24,803 bases of DNA from Flavobacteriaceae bacterium (lineage in GTDB: Bacteria; Bacteroidota; Bacteroidia; Flavobacteriales; Flavobacteriaceae): contig CANEXR010000007.1 in NCBI GenBank assembly GCA_947443815.1, positions 1 to 24,803 on the forward strand, read 5' to 3'. How positions within the stretch are numbered: the stretch's first letter is position 1; each line of letters starts with the position of its first letter. The notes under the pieces are model-generated. The model was not told the origin of the DNA and searched no databases. It saw only the letters and a program-made list of their open reading frames with translations. Shown piece by piece: positions 8,275-14,647 of this stretch. A program made the translations under genes and the position numbers.

Positions 8275-9033
8275 ATGAGAAATTTTTTAATACTACTGTT
8301 TATTGGAAACCTTTGCTTAGCACAAGAAGCCAAGCGCAAATTGGTATGGGAAGAAAATTTCGATAAACCTACTTTGGATGAAACGGTTTGGAATTATGAA
8401 TTGGGTGATGGTTGCCCTAATTTATGTGGATGGGGCAATAATGAACGCCAAATTTATACTACCCAAAATCACGAAATTGAAGATGGAAAATTGATAATTC
8501 ATGCCAAGAAAGAAGGGAATGTGTATTCGTCTACCAAAATAACAACAAAAGATAAAAAAGTCTTTCAATATGGTCGAATGGAAGCTAGGGCAAAACTGCC
8601 GATTGGTCATGGAATCTGGCCTGCTTTCTGGATGTTGGGACAAAATATATCACAGGTTGGATGGCCTAAATGTGGCGAAATAGACATTCTAGAATACATA
8701 GGTCGTGAGCCTCAAATGGTATTTACTACCCTTCATACTCAAGCAAGTCACGGAAATTCAATTAACACTAAGAAAACTAAAATACCCGAAATTGAAGAAG
8801 GATTTCATGTTTTTGCCTTTGACTGGTCAAAAGACAAAATGGACTTTTTTGTAGACGACGTATTAGTATATACCTTTCAGCCAGAAGTTAAAAACGAGGA
8901 TACTTGGCCTTTTAACAACCCATTTTATTTTATTGTTGATGTAGCAATAGGAGGTAATTTTGGAGGGCCAGCTGTAGATGATACCATTTTTCCTCAAGAT
9001 TTTATAATAGACTATATTAAAGTGTATCAATAA
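8275..9033 (+). CDS. Secreted single-domain GH16 endo-beta-1,3-glucanase
   Basis: This 252-residue protein consists of a signal peptide (MRNFLILLFIGNLCLAQ, likely cut after Ala16, no lipobox) followed directly by a GH16 catalytic domain with no accessory modules. The active site is GEIDILEYIG, with Glu135 nucleophile, Asp137 and Glu140 acid/base. WGNNERQIYTT, GIWPAFWMLG and the C-terminal DYIKVYQ are also laminarinase-like. It differs from the upstream GH16 lipoprotein in lacking a lipid anchor and the PKD region, which suggests the periplasm or medium as its site. It could therefore shorten imported oligosaccharides beside the GH3 enzyme. It is the last gene of the locus; a hairpin with a T-run follows. 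Confidence 0.93.
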   Translation: MRNFLILLFIGNLCLAQEAKRKLVWEENFDKPTLDETVWNYELGDGCPNLCGWGNNERQIYTTQNHEIEDGKLIIHAKKEGNVYSSTKITTKDKKVFQYGRMEARAKLPIGHGIWPAFWMLGQNISQVGWPKCGEIDILEYIGREPQMVFTTLHTQASHGNSINTKKTKIPEIEEGFHVFAFDWSKDKMDFFVDDVLVYTFQPEVKNEDTWPFNNPFYFIVDVAIGGNFGGPAVDDTIFPQDFIIDYIKVYQ

Positions 9034-9053
9034 AAAATGTCAATTAGATTAAT

Positions 9054-9101
9054 AAAAGCTAAAAAAAGAGCAATTTCAGGCTACTTTCTTTAGCTTTTTT
9101 T
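9054..9101 (+). terminator. Rho-independent terminator at the end of the glucan utilisation locus
   Basis: Bases 9054-9068 (aaaagctaaaaaaag) pair with 9084-9098 (ctttctttagctttt) with one A-C mismatch and a 15-base loop. The T-run 9095-9101 follows. It lies 20 bases after the second GH16 stop codon. The stem is AU-rich, as is common in this genome type. Confidence 0.7.
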
Positions 9102-9194
9102 ATTTTTCAAAAGATACCATTTTAATCTGTTTTTTACTAAAACAAATTACTTTTGTAAGTATTGTATTAACAATGTTAATTTTTATCGATTTTA
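9102..9194. promoter_or_regulatory. Intergenic region with two palindromes upstream of the sigma-factor promoter
   Basis: Bases 9166-9180 form a perfect 7-1-7 inverted repeat (attaaca a tgttaat). Bases 9142-9156 form a 5-5-5 inverted repeat (acaaa ttact tttgt). Both lie just upstream of the -33 element of the likely sigma-factor promoter, a place where activators or repressors often bind. The AT-rich setting means chance occurrence is possible, and no regulator is identified. Confidence 0.35.
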
Positions 9195-9227
9195 TTTGCA
9201 CTTTAGCAAAATTTTTTGTTAAATTTG
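9195..9227 (+). promoter_or_regulatory. Bacteroidota-type promoter of the sigma-factor gene
   Basis: TTTG at 9195-9198 and TAAATTTG at 9220-9227 are separated by 21 bases, matching the Bacteroidota consensus TTTG / TAnnTTTG. Transcription would begin near 9234 and leave a 5' leader of almost 90 bases. In that leader tatacc (9257-9262) could pair with ggtata (9313-9318) just before the start codon. Confidence 0.65.
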
Positions 9228-9321
9228 AGAACTTAATTAACTAAAACTAAAGAGCCTATACCATAAAATTACTTTTAGAAATTCCCAATTTAATCTAAAA
9301 ATTAAACTAAAAGGTATAATT

Positions 9322-9906
9322 ATGGCTACTTTACAACAAACTGATGCAGTCTTGGTACAAGATTATGTTGCTGGCAATGAGAATGCTTTAGCTGAACTAA
9401 TCAAAAGACATGAGTCTAAAATTTACGGATTTATTTACTCTAAAATTTCAGATAGAGACATATCAAATGATATTTTTCAAGATACTTTTATCAAAGTAAT
9501 TAAAACCCTAAAATCAAGTTCCTATAACGAAGAAGGTAAATTCTTGCCTTGGGTTATGAGAATTTCCCATAATCTTATCGTAGATCATTACAGGAGAAAC
9601 AAAAAAATGCCCTTATTCAGAGAAACAGAAGAGTTTTCTATCTTCTCTATAATGACTGATGATACTCTTTCGATTGAAAATAAAATTATCTCCGAGCAAG
9701 TAGAAAATGATTTGAAAAAATTAATAGAAGAACTACCAGCTGACCAAAAAGAAGTCCTCATAATGCGAATGTATCAGGATATGAGCTTCAAAGAAATTTC
9801 AGAAATAACAGGAGTAAGCATCAATACTGCCTTAGGTAGAATGCGTTATGCTTTAATGAACATGCGAAAAGTAATCGATAAACACCAAATTATTTTGACC
9901 AATTAA
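9322..9906 (+). CDS. RNA polymerase sigma-70 family (ECF-like) sigma factor
   Basis: The 194-residue protein has the two-domain plan of group 4 (ECF) sigma factors. Region 2, about residues 20-95, includes DIFQDTFIKVI and LPWVMRISHNLIVDHYRR, which contact the -10 element and core polymerase. Region 4, about 130-185, includes LPADQKEVLIMRMYQDMS followed by the helix-turn-helix FKEISEITGVSINTALGRMR. There is no region 3 and no extra C-terminal domain. No anti-sigma factor or FecR-like gene is adjacent, so it is not a typical PUL-controlling ECF pair and probably does not regulate the preceding locus, from which it is separated by a terminator and its own promoter. A 47-residue ORF follows in the same direction. 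The regulon cannot be told from this window. Confidence 0.93.
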   Translation: MATLQQTDAVLVQDYVAGNENALAELIKRHESKIYGFIYSKISDRDISNDIFQDTFIKVIKTLKSSSYNEEGKFLPWVMRISHNLIVDHYRRNKKMPLFRETEEFSIFSIMTDDTLSIENKIISEQVENDLKKLIEELPADQKEVLIMRMYQDMSFKEISEITGVSINTALGRMRYALMNMRKVIDKHQIILTN

Positions 9907-9961
9907 TACTATTTCCATAATTCCTACGTTATTATATTGTTAAATCAAATTATATAATAAT

Positions 9962-10105
9962 ATGGCAAAAATTTACTCTAAAAAAACATTAGCAACAAAT
10001 GCCTTGAAACCCAAAAAAGAAACCATCTCTTTTTTATTGAATTATTCAAAAGCGTTAAGCATTATAAAATTGAATAATAAAAATTTCGAAATTATTGCTA
10101 ATTAA
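9962..10105 (+). CDS. Small basic protein (47 residues) downstream of the sigma factor
   Basis: An ATG at 9962 opens a 47-codon frame (MAKIYSKKTLATNALKPKKE at the N-terminus, ending FEIIAN) that closes at TAA 10103-10105. It starts 55 bases after the sigma-factor stop, on the same strand, and before the terminator at 10174. It is Lys-rich at the N-terminus, with a more hydrophobic C-terminal half (ISFLLNYSKALSIIKL), and has no signal peptide or membrane segment. The codon use is like that of its neighbours. It may be translated from the sigma-factor transcript, and a role as a small partner of the sigma factor is possible but unproven. My recollection that similar ORFs follow this sigma gene in other flavobacteria needs checking. 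Confidence 0.55.
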   Translation: MAKIYSKKTLATNALKPKKETISFLLNYSKALSIIKLNNKNFEIIAN

Positions 10106-10173
10106 AACAGTTTCCTCTATTTAAGGGGTATTAGAATAAAAATACAATTTCCAATTTTTCAAGTTTGAGAACT

Positions 10174-10219
10174 AAATTCCACTAATTGTTACTACAATAG
10201 TGGAATTTATTATTTTAAT
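10174..10219. terminator. Strong hairpin between convergent sigma/small-ORF and nth transcripts
   Basis: Bases 10174-10184 (aaattccacta) pair perfectly with 10198-10208 (tagtggaattt). The inner bases 10186-10189 (ttgt) can pair with 10194-10197 (acaa), giving a long stem with one bulge and a four-base loop. A T-rich tail (attattttaat) follows on the + strand. It most likely ends the sigma-factor transcript and may also stop the nth transcript from the other side. Confidence 0.7.
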
Positions 10220-10270
10220 CGATTGCTTCCAATTGCACTTTGCTTTGCCAAATAATCAAATACAAAAACA

Positions 10271-10921
10271 CTATTTCTTAGCATAATCATCCAAAATTGA
10301 TTTCCTTCCAATTCTCTTTGTAATAATATCTTTCTCCAAATCCCATGCCCGCGCTGGCGAATATTCCCTCCCATACCAAATAATCTGCAAGTGCAAATCA
10401 TTCCATATTTCCTCAGGGAACAAGCGTTTTGCATCTTTTTCCGTCTGAATAACATTTTTTCCATTAGTCAAATTCCATCGGTACATCAACCGATGAATAT
10501 GCGTGTCTACTGGAAACGCAGGAACACCAAAAGCCTGTGACATCACCACACTAGCCGTTTTATGCCCAACAGCTGGTAATTCCTCCAAAAATTCAAAACT
10601 TTGGGGCACTTTTCCACCATGCTTATCAATCAAAATCTGAGACAAACCATGGATCCCTTTCGACTTCATCGGAGACAAACCACACGGCCTAATAATTTCT
10701 TTGATCTCCTCCACAGACATTTTAACCATATCATACGGATTATTCGCTCTGGCAAAAAGCAATGGCGTAATCTGATTTACCCGAACATCCGTACATTGAG
10801 CCGATAGCAAAACCGCAATCAAAAGCGTATAAGGATCCGTATGATTCAGCGGAATCGGTATTGTAGGATATAATTCTTTTAACGTATTTATAACAAATGT
10901 TACCCGTTCCTGTTTGTTCAT
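10271..10921 (-). CDS. nth: Endonuclease III-type DNA glycosylase without the Fe-S cluster cysteines
   Basis: The 216-residue protein is a helix-hairpin-helix base-excision-repair glycosylase/AP lyase. LLSAQCTDVRVNQ (39-51) is a hallmark of endonuclease III. The HhH motif LPAVGHKTA (115-123) contains the catalytic Lys121, and FPVDTHIHRL (136-145) contains the catalytic Asp139. It would remove oxidised pyrimidines from DNA. The oddity is the C-terminus. E. coli Nth ends with a four-cysteine 4Fe-4S loop, whereas here the equivalent stretch, WYGREYSPARAWDLEKD onward, contains no cysteine at all, although the length is normal. It therefore cannot bind the cluster in the usual way. It may be a cluster-free subfamily rather than a dead gene, because both catalytic residues and the HhH are intact. 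It stands alone on the - strand; no clear promoter element was seen upstream. Confidence 0.92.
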   Translation of the reverse strand: MNKQERVTFVINTLKELYPTIPIPLNHTDPYTLLIAVLLSAQCTDVRVNQITPLLFARANNPYDMVKMSVEEIKEIIRPCGLSPMKSKGIHGLSQILIDKHGGKVPQSFEFLEELPAVGHKTASVVMSQAFGVPAFPVDTHIHRLMYRWNLTNGKNVIQTEKDAKRLFPEEIWNDLHLQIIWYGREYSPARAWDLEKDIITKRIGRKSILDDYAKK

Positions 10922-10990
10922 TATTCATTAAATTTGAATAGTAAAGAAAAACATTTTCAACCGCAATCACAATCTAAATATTAAAATCAT

Positions 10991-11145
10991 CAGGGCCTAA
11001 TCCAGCTTTTCGTTACAACTCCTCCTTTTTAGGGCTTTTTTTCTAAGCAATCGCAAGAGCTTCCTCCGGTCGCTTTGCCATTGCAAGAAAAAATAACCCT
11101 AAAAACTCCGGGGTTTTCTCTACAATCTGGGGCAGGAACATAGGA
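10991..11145. repeat. Structured non-coding element, probable dispersed intergenic repeat
   Basis: This roughly 155-base stretch is richer in GC than its surroundings and has nested symmetry. The arms tttttagggc (about 11027-11035) and ccctaaaaa (11098-11106) form a long inverted repeat; gcaat (11047-11051) pairs with attgc (11080-11084) inside it. Similar flanks, gcttttcgttacaactcc and ggttttctctacaatctgg, occur on both sides as imperfect direct repeats. It contains no ORF. It resembles a GC-rich intergenic repeat I recall from Flavobacterium genomes, but only one copy is in this window, so its repeat nature is inferred. Confidence 0.5.
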
Positions 11146-11151
11146 TTAAAT

Positions 11152-11179
11152 AGTGAATAGTGAAAAGTGAAAAGTAAAA
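11152..11179. repeat. Four tandem copies of a 7-base unit
   Basis: Copies agtgaat, agtgaaa, agtgaaa and agtaaaa stand in tandem at 11152-11158, 11159-11165, 11166-11172 and 11173-11179. They end 37 bases before the bcp start codon and directly follow the structured element. Copy number may vary between strains through slippage. Confidence 0.6.
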
Positions 11180-11216
11180 AAAAGAAATAAAATACTAAAA
11201 TCCAAAACCCACCCCT

Positions 11217-11669
11217 ATGACAACATTAAAAAAAGGAGACCAAGCGCCTAATTTTTCTGGCTTTGATCAAGACGGAAAACAGCATCAATTAGCAGATTAC
11301 AAAGGAAAAAAACTAGTTGTTTTCTTTTATCCAAAAGCCAATACACCAGGATGTACCACTGAGGCCTGTGATCTAAGAGATAATTTTCAGCGCTTCGAAG
11401 CCAATAATTATGCCCTTTTAGGAGTAAGTGCCGACAGTCAAAAAGCTCAATCTAAATTCAAAGATAAATTCAATTTTCCATTCCCATTACTCGCCGATGA
11501 AGATAAATCAGTGATTCAAGCTTTTGGGGTTTGGGGACCCAAAAAATTCATGGGTAGAGAATACGATGGAATCCACAGAACTACCTTTGTAATGGATGAA
11601 AATGGAATTATTGATGAGGTGATTTCTGAAGTGAAAACCAAAGCACATGCCGATCAAATATTGAAATAA
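11217..11669 (+). CDS. bcp: Thioredoxin-dependent thiol peroxidase (Bcp/PrxQ-type peroxiredoxin)
   Basis: The 150-residue cytoplasmic protein is an AhpC/TSA-fold peroxiredoxin of the Bcp/PrxQ class. FYPKANTPGCTTEACDLRD (about 37-55) contains the peroxidatic Cys46 within TxxC, with Thr43, and the resolving Cys51 five residues later, the pattern of atypical 2-Cys enzymes. Arg119 in GIHRTTFVMDENG completes the active site. It reduces hydrogen peroxide and organic hydroperoxides and is recycled by thioredoxin. The start was chosen as the ATG giving the standard N-terminus MTTLKKGDQAPNFSG. It is flanked by a non-coding repeat element upstream and a strong terminator downstream, so it is probably transcribed alone. 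Confidence 0.96.
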   Translation: MTTLKKGDQAPNFSGFDQDGKQHQLADYKGKKLVVFFYPKANTPGCTTEACDLRDNFQRFEANNYALLGVSADSQKAQSKFKDKFNFPFPLLADEDKSVIQAFGVWGPKKFMGREYDGIHRTTFVMDENGIIDEVISEVKTKAHADQILK

Positions 11670-11675
11670 TTGCAT

Positions 11676-11717
11676 AAAAAAGCCAAGAAAATAAAAGTAT
11701 ATTTCTTGGCTTTTTTT
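11676..11717. terminator. Bidirectional Rho-independent terminator after bcp
   Basis: Bases 11676-11690 (aaaaaagccaagaaa) pair perfectly with 11702-11716 (tttcttggctttttt) around an 11-base loop, with a T-run on the + side and an A-run (U-run on the - strand) on the other. It sits between the convergent bcp gene and the 487-residue protein gene and can serve both. Confidence 0.88.
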
Positions 11718-11741
11718 ATATTTAATCAAAAGAACAAACGC

Positions 11742-13205
11742 TTAATTGCTTTCTTTCAATACATTTTCTGAATGATATCCAAACAGGTGTTGCTCTTTGA
11801 TGATTTCTGCAACCCCCGTAGGAAGCATAGATTCCCATCCTGGTTTTCCCTCACTAATCATTTTTAAGACCTCTCTAGAGAATACTTCCAAAATTTCAGG
11901 ATTGTAATCATCAATATCAACCACCTTTCCATTGAGTTTAAAGAATTTATACAATTCCTTCATTCTAGGATGTACTTTCAAGTTTTCAGACGTGATGATT
12001 TCACCATTTTCTCCTAACATTGGATATAAAAATACCTTCATGTCTCGATAAAATAATTTTCCGAAAGCTTCCAGAATTCCACCACTCAAATGACGATAGT
12101 ATTTTTCATCAAAAATATCTACTAAGTTATTTACACCCATGGCCAATCCCATTCTGGCCTTGGTATAATTAGAAAAATATTCAACCACCTTATAATATTC
12201 CTGAAAATTAGAAATCATTACCGTTTGTCCGAGCGAGCAAAGTAATTCAGCGCGGTCCATAAAATCTCTTTCGTCAATCTCGCCATCAGAACGCAAATTC
12301 GATAACGTGATTTCAAATATTACGAGTGTATTTTCTTTTTCAACTTTATTTTCCTCCAAGAACATTTTTAATGATTTCTCATACATGTCCATATTTACTT
12401 TCGTAACGGGACGAAAACTTCCTCTGAAAGCCAAGATGTTTTTCTTGTATAAAATCGCAGCTGGTAGTATATTTTTCCCTTCAGGGTTAAACATTACCGC
12501 ATCCGTCATACCGTTTTTTACCAATTGTAAACTCATCAATCGATTGTCAACATCCGCAAATCTTGGGCCTGAAAAATTGATTGTGTCAATCTCTAATTGG
12601 TCTTTGTCTAAATGATCATATAAATAACGCAATAATTTTTTAGGATCATTGTATTTATAAAAAGCACCATAAATTAAATTGACACCAAGAATTCCTAAAG
12701 TTTCTTGTTGTAAACGTGAATCAGTTTCCTTAAAACGAATGTGAATTATAATTTCGTTATAAGCCTCTTCCGGCTCTATTTGGTATCGGATTCCAACCCA
12801 ACCGTGGCCTTTAAATTGTTTAGCAAAATCAATAGTAGCAACAGTATTGGCATAACTAAAAAACATTTTGTTAGGATGTTTTTCTCTGCTTAACCGCTCT
12901 TCAATCAGTTCTCCTTCAAAGTTCAGCATTTTTTTTAACCGACTTTCCGTAACATATCTACCGTCTTTTTCAATTCCGTAAACAGCATCACTAAAATCTT
13001 TGTCATAGGCTGACATTGCTTTTGCTATTGTACCTGAAGAACCGCCAGACCTAAAAAAATGCCTTACCGTTTCTTGTCCAGCACCTATTTCAGCAAAAGT
13101 TCCGTAAATATTTTCGTTAAGATTGATACGGAGTGCCTTATCTTTGATTGAAGGAATTTGCTCAATCGCCTTATCTCCTTTGAGTTTTATTTTTTTAGTC
13201 TCCAT
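11742..13205 (-). CDS. Conserved protein of unknown function (487 residues)
   Basis: I recognise this as a member of a widespread, strongly conserved soluble family whose function I do not know. The N-terminal part carries YGTFAEIGAGQETVRHFFR (about 34-52) and SGTIAKAMSAYDKDFSDAVYG (about 57-77). Later come FFSYANTVATIDFAKQFKG, GWVGIRYQ, LGILGVNLIYGAFY, INFSGPRFADVDNRLMSLQL and LRGSF-like segments typical of a compact enzyme. There is no signal peptide or membrane helix. Homologues, as I recall, carry inconsistent automatic names such as nicotinate-nucleotide adenylyltransferase, but the nucleotidyltransferase HxGH signature is absent, so I do not use that name. It is transcribed alone on the - strand, diverging from the MBL hydrolase gene, with a TAnnTTTG element 29 bases upstream of the start. 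Confidence 0.8.
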   Translation of the reverse strand: METKKIKLKGDKAIEQIPSIKDKALRINLNENIYGTFAEIGAGQETVRHFFRSGGSSGTIAKAMSAYDKDFSDAVYGIEKDGRYVTESRLKKMLNFEGELIEERLSREKHPNKMFFSYANTVATIDFAKQFKGHGWVGIRYQIEPEEAYNEIIIHIRFKETDSRLQQETLGILGVNLIYGAFYKYNDPKKLLRYLYDHLDKDQLEIDTINFSGPRFADVDNRLMSLQLVKNGMTDAVMFNPEGKNILPAAILYKKNILAFRGSFRPVTKVNMDMYEKSLKMFLEENKVEKENTLVIFEITLSNLRSDGEIDERDFMDRAELLCSLGQTVMISNFQEYYKVVEYFSNYTKARMGLAMGVNNLVDIFDEKYYRHLSGGILEAFGKLFYRDMKVFLYPMLGENGEIITSENLKVHPRMKELYKFFKLNGKVVDIDDYNPEILEVFSREVLKMISEGKPGWESMLPTGVAEIIKEQHLFGYHSENVLKESN

Positions 13206-13233
13206 TTTTATTTAAATATGGCTAATAATGTTA

Positions 13234-13241
13234 CAAAGTTA
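13234..13241 (-). promoter_or_regulatory. Candidate promoter -7 element for the 487-residue protein gene
   Basis: On the - strand bases 13241-13234 read TAACTTTG, a match to TAnnTTTG, 28 bases before the start codon. No clear TTG -33 element was found at the expected distance, so the call rests on the -7 element alone. Confidence 0.4.
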
Positions 13242-13275
13242 ACTAAATAGGCTTCTAATGAAAGATATTTAAACC

Positions 13276-13283
13276 TATTTTTG
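13276..13283 (+). promoter_or_regulatory. Candidate promoter -7 element for the MBL hydrolase gene
   Basis: Bases 13276-13283 read TATTTTTG, matching TAnnTTTG. Transcription would begin near 13290, only about 12 bases before the TTG start codon. The -33 side lacks a clear TTG. Confidence 0.4.
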
Positions 13284-13301
13284 TAAAAAAAAGAAAAGCA
13301 A

Positions 13302-14066
13302 TTGAATGTATATTTTTTAGGCACGGGTACATCACAAGGAATTCCTATCATAGGGAGTGATCATCCAGTATGCAAAAGTGTTGATTTTAAGGACAAAAGA
13401 CTTCGGGTTTCTGTTTGGATACATTGGGATGAATATTCATTCGTAATCGATTGCGGTCCTGATTTCAGACAACAAATGCTTACTGCAAATTGTAAAAAAG
13501 TTGATGGAATACTCTTTACACATGAACATGCTGATCATACTGCAGGTTTAGATGACATTAGACCCTTTAATTTCAAGCAAGGCGAAATGCCAATTTATGC
13601 ACACCAACGCGTAATTCATAATTTAAAAAGACGTTTCGAATATATTTTTGAAACCGTGAACCGATATCCAGGTGCACCATCTGTAAAAACTTTTGAAGTA
13701 AGCAATAATCAGCCCTTTTCAATTGGAAATAAAACAGCAATCCCCATTAATGTAATGCATGGAGACCTTCAAGTTTTTGGATATCGAATTGATAATTTTG
13801 CGTATTTAACAGATGTAAAAACAATCGATGACTGCGAAATCGAAAAGCTAAAAAACCTTGAGGTATTGGTAATAAATGCTTTGAGAGTAACACCACATGA
13901 TACCCATTTTAATTTGCAGGAAGCATTAGATTTTATAAATTTGGTGCAGCCAAAAAAAGCATTTCTAACGCATATCAGTCACTTGTTTGGATTTCATCAA
14001 GCAATACAAGACAAACTTCCAAAGGGTGTGTATTTGGCGTATGATAATCTAGAAATTACAATTTAA
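13302..14066 (+). CDS. Metallo-beta-lactamase fold hydrolase (PhnP-like)
   Basis: This 254-residue cytoplasmic protein belongs to the MBL-fold hydrolases. The N-terminus YFLGTGTSQGIPIIG is typical of the PhnP-like branch. Metal ligands are visible: HEHADH (74-79), His153 in NVMHGD, Asp171 in YLTDVK and the late His in FLTHISHLFG (224-230). PhnP itself is a phosphoribosyl cyclic phosphodiesterase, but no phosphonate genes are nearby, so a phosphodiesterase on an unknown substrate is the safest call. The start is TTG at 13302. The nearby ATG at 13306 is out of frame, and no in-frame ATG gives the conserved N-terminus. The next gene starts 12 bases after its stop and is probably co-transcribed. 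Confidence 0.88.
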   Translation: MNVYFLGTGTSQGIPIIGSDHPVCKSVDFKDKRLRVSVWIHWDEYSFVIDCGPDFRQQMLTANCKKVDGILFTHEHADHTAGLDDIRPFNFKQGEMPIYAHQRVIHNLKRRFEYIFETVNRYPGAPSVKTFEVSNNQPFSIGNKTAIPINVMHGDLQVFGYRIDNFAYLTDVKTIDDCEIEKLKNLEVLVINALRVTPHDTHFNLQEALDFINLVQPKKAFLTHISHLFGFHQAIQDKLPKGVYLAYDNLEITI

Positions 14067-14078
14067 TTCCATCAAAAA

Positions 14079-14579
14079 ATGAAAAAATCATTATTACTTT
14101 ATCTTTTTATACTGTCTATTTTAATGACCATTTTTACGTATGCGTTCTTAAGTAAAGAAGTTGCTTTTGAACAAGAAAGGTACAAAAAAGTAACAGCTAA
14201 ACTAAAAGACAGTTTGAATTCTGTTACCAATAAACTAGCGGATGCCAATTATTTTTCTTTAGAAAAAAATGAAAATGCCCAAAATTATTTTGATGCTGCA
14301 AGCGGGCAAAAGACCATTCAATACGAAAAGTTAATTCCTTATGTTACAGAAAAATTATTAGATTTTAATGCCAATCCCAAAGGGAATCCTTATGTTGGAC
14401 AAGATCAGATTGGAGCTAATAAATTCATAATCAATAAAGTTAAAATTCTAAACCACAGATGGATTATTGCCGATTATAGTGATGGTGAAATCTGGGGAGA
14501 AGTCCTATTGAAATATTTTGTTAATGATGATGAAAGTATTTCTTTTGAAGTCAATCAATCGTTGTTGTACCAAAAATAA
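14079..14579 (+). CDS. Membrane-anchored protein of unknown function (166 residues)
   Basis: I do not recognise this family. Residues about 4-24 (LLLYLFILSILMTIFTYAFL) form one hydrophobic segment, an uncleaved anchor or signal sequence. It is followed by a charged, coiled-coil-like stretch (EQERYKKVTAKLKDSLNSV, about 31-49). The remainder, about 70-166, is a soluble alpha/beta-like domain with LIPYVTEKLLDFNANPKGN and NHRWIIADYSDGEIWGEVLL, which should face the periplasm. No catalytic motif was seen. It starts 12 bases after the MBL hydrolase stop, so the two share a transcript and may share a process, though one is cytoplasmic and this one is membrane-bound. Confidence 0.75.
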   Translation: MKKSLLLYLFILSILMTIFTYAFLSKEVAFEQERYKKVTAKLKDSLNSVTNKLADANYFSLEKNENAQNYFDAASGQKTIQYEKLIPYVTEKLLDFNANPKGNPYVGQDQIGANKFIINKVKILNHRWIIADYSDGEIWGEVLLKYFVNDDESISFEVNQSLLYQK

Positions 14580-14622
14580 TCCAATTCATATCCTGTTTAA
14601 ACAAAGTTACAGAAGAGCACTA

Positions 14623-14645
14623 ATTGCTATATATGCACTAGCAAT
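14623..14645. terminator. Weak hairpin between convergent genes
   Basis: attgcta (14623-14629) pairs with tagcaat (14639-14645) around a nine-base loop in the 68-base gap between the 166-residue protein gene and the esterase gene. There is no proper T-run, so its role as a terminator is doubtful. Confidence 0.3.
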
Positions 14646-14647
14646 AA

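Larger units (their letters stand above)
10922..11216. other. Intergenic region between divergent nth and bcp genes
   Basis: About 295 bases without a credible gene. The middle, 10991-11145, is a structured, locally GC-richer element described separately. Positions 11152-11179 hold a short heptamer repeat. Bases 10922-10990 and 11180-11216 are plain AT-rich sequence; no TAnnTTTG promoter element was recognised for either flanking gene. Confidence 0.6.

Noticed and set aside
10922..11216. Possible CRISPR or riboswitch in the structured element
   Set aside because: There are no regularly spaced repeats with unique spacers, and I recognise no known riboswitch core.
12307..12615. 102-residue + strand ORF inside the 487-residue protein gene
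   Set aside because: It lies fully opposite a strongly conserved coding frame and has no recognisable features.
13306..13308. ATG as alternative start of the MBL hydrolase
   Set aside because: It is out of frame with the conserved GTGTSQG N-terminus.
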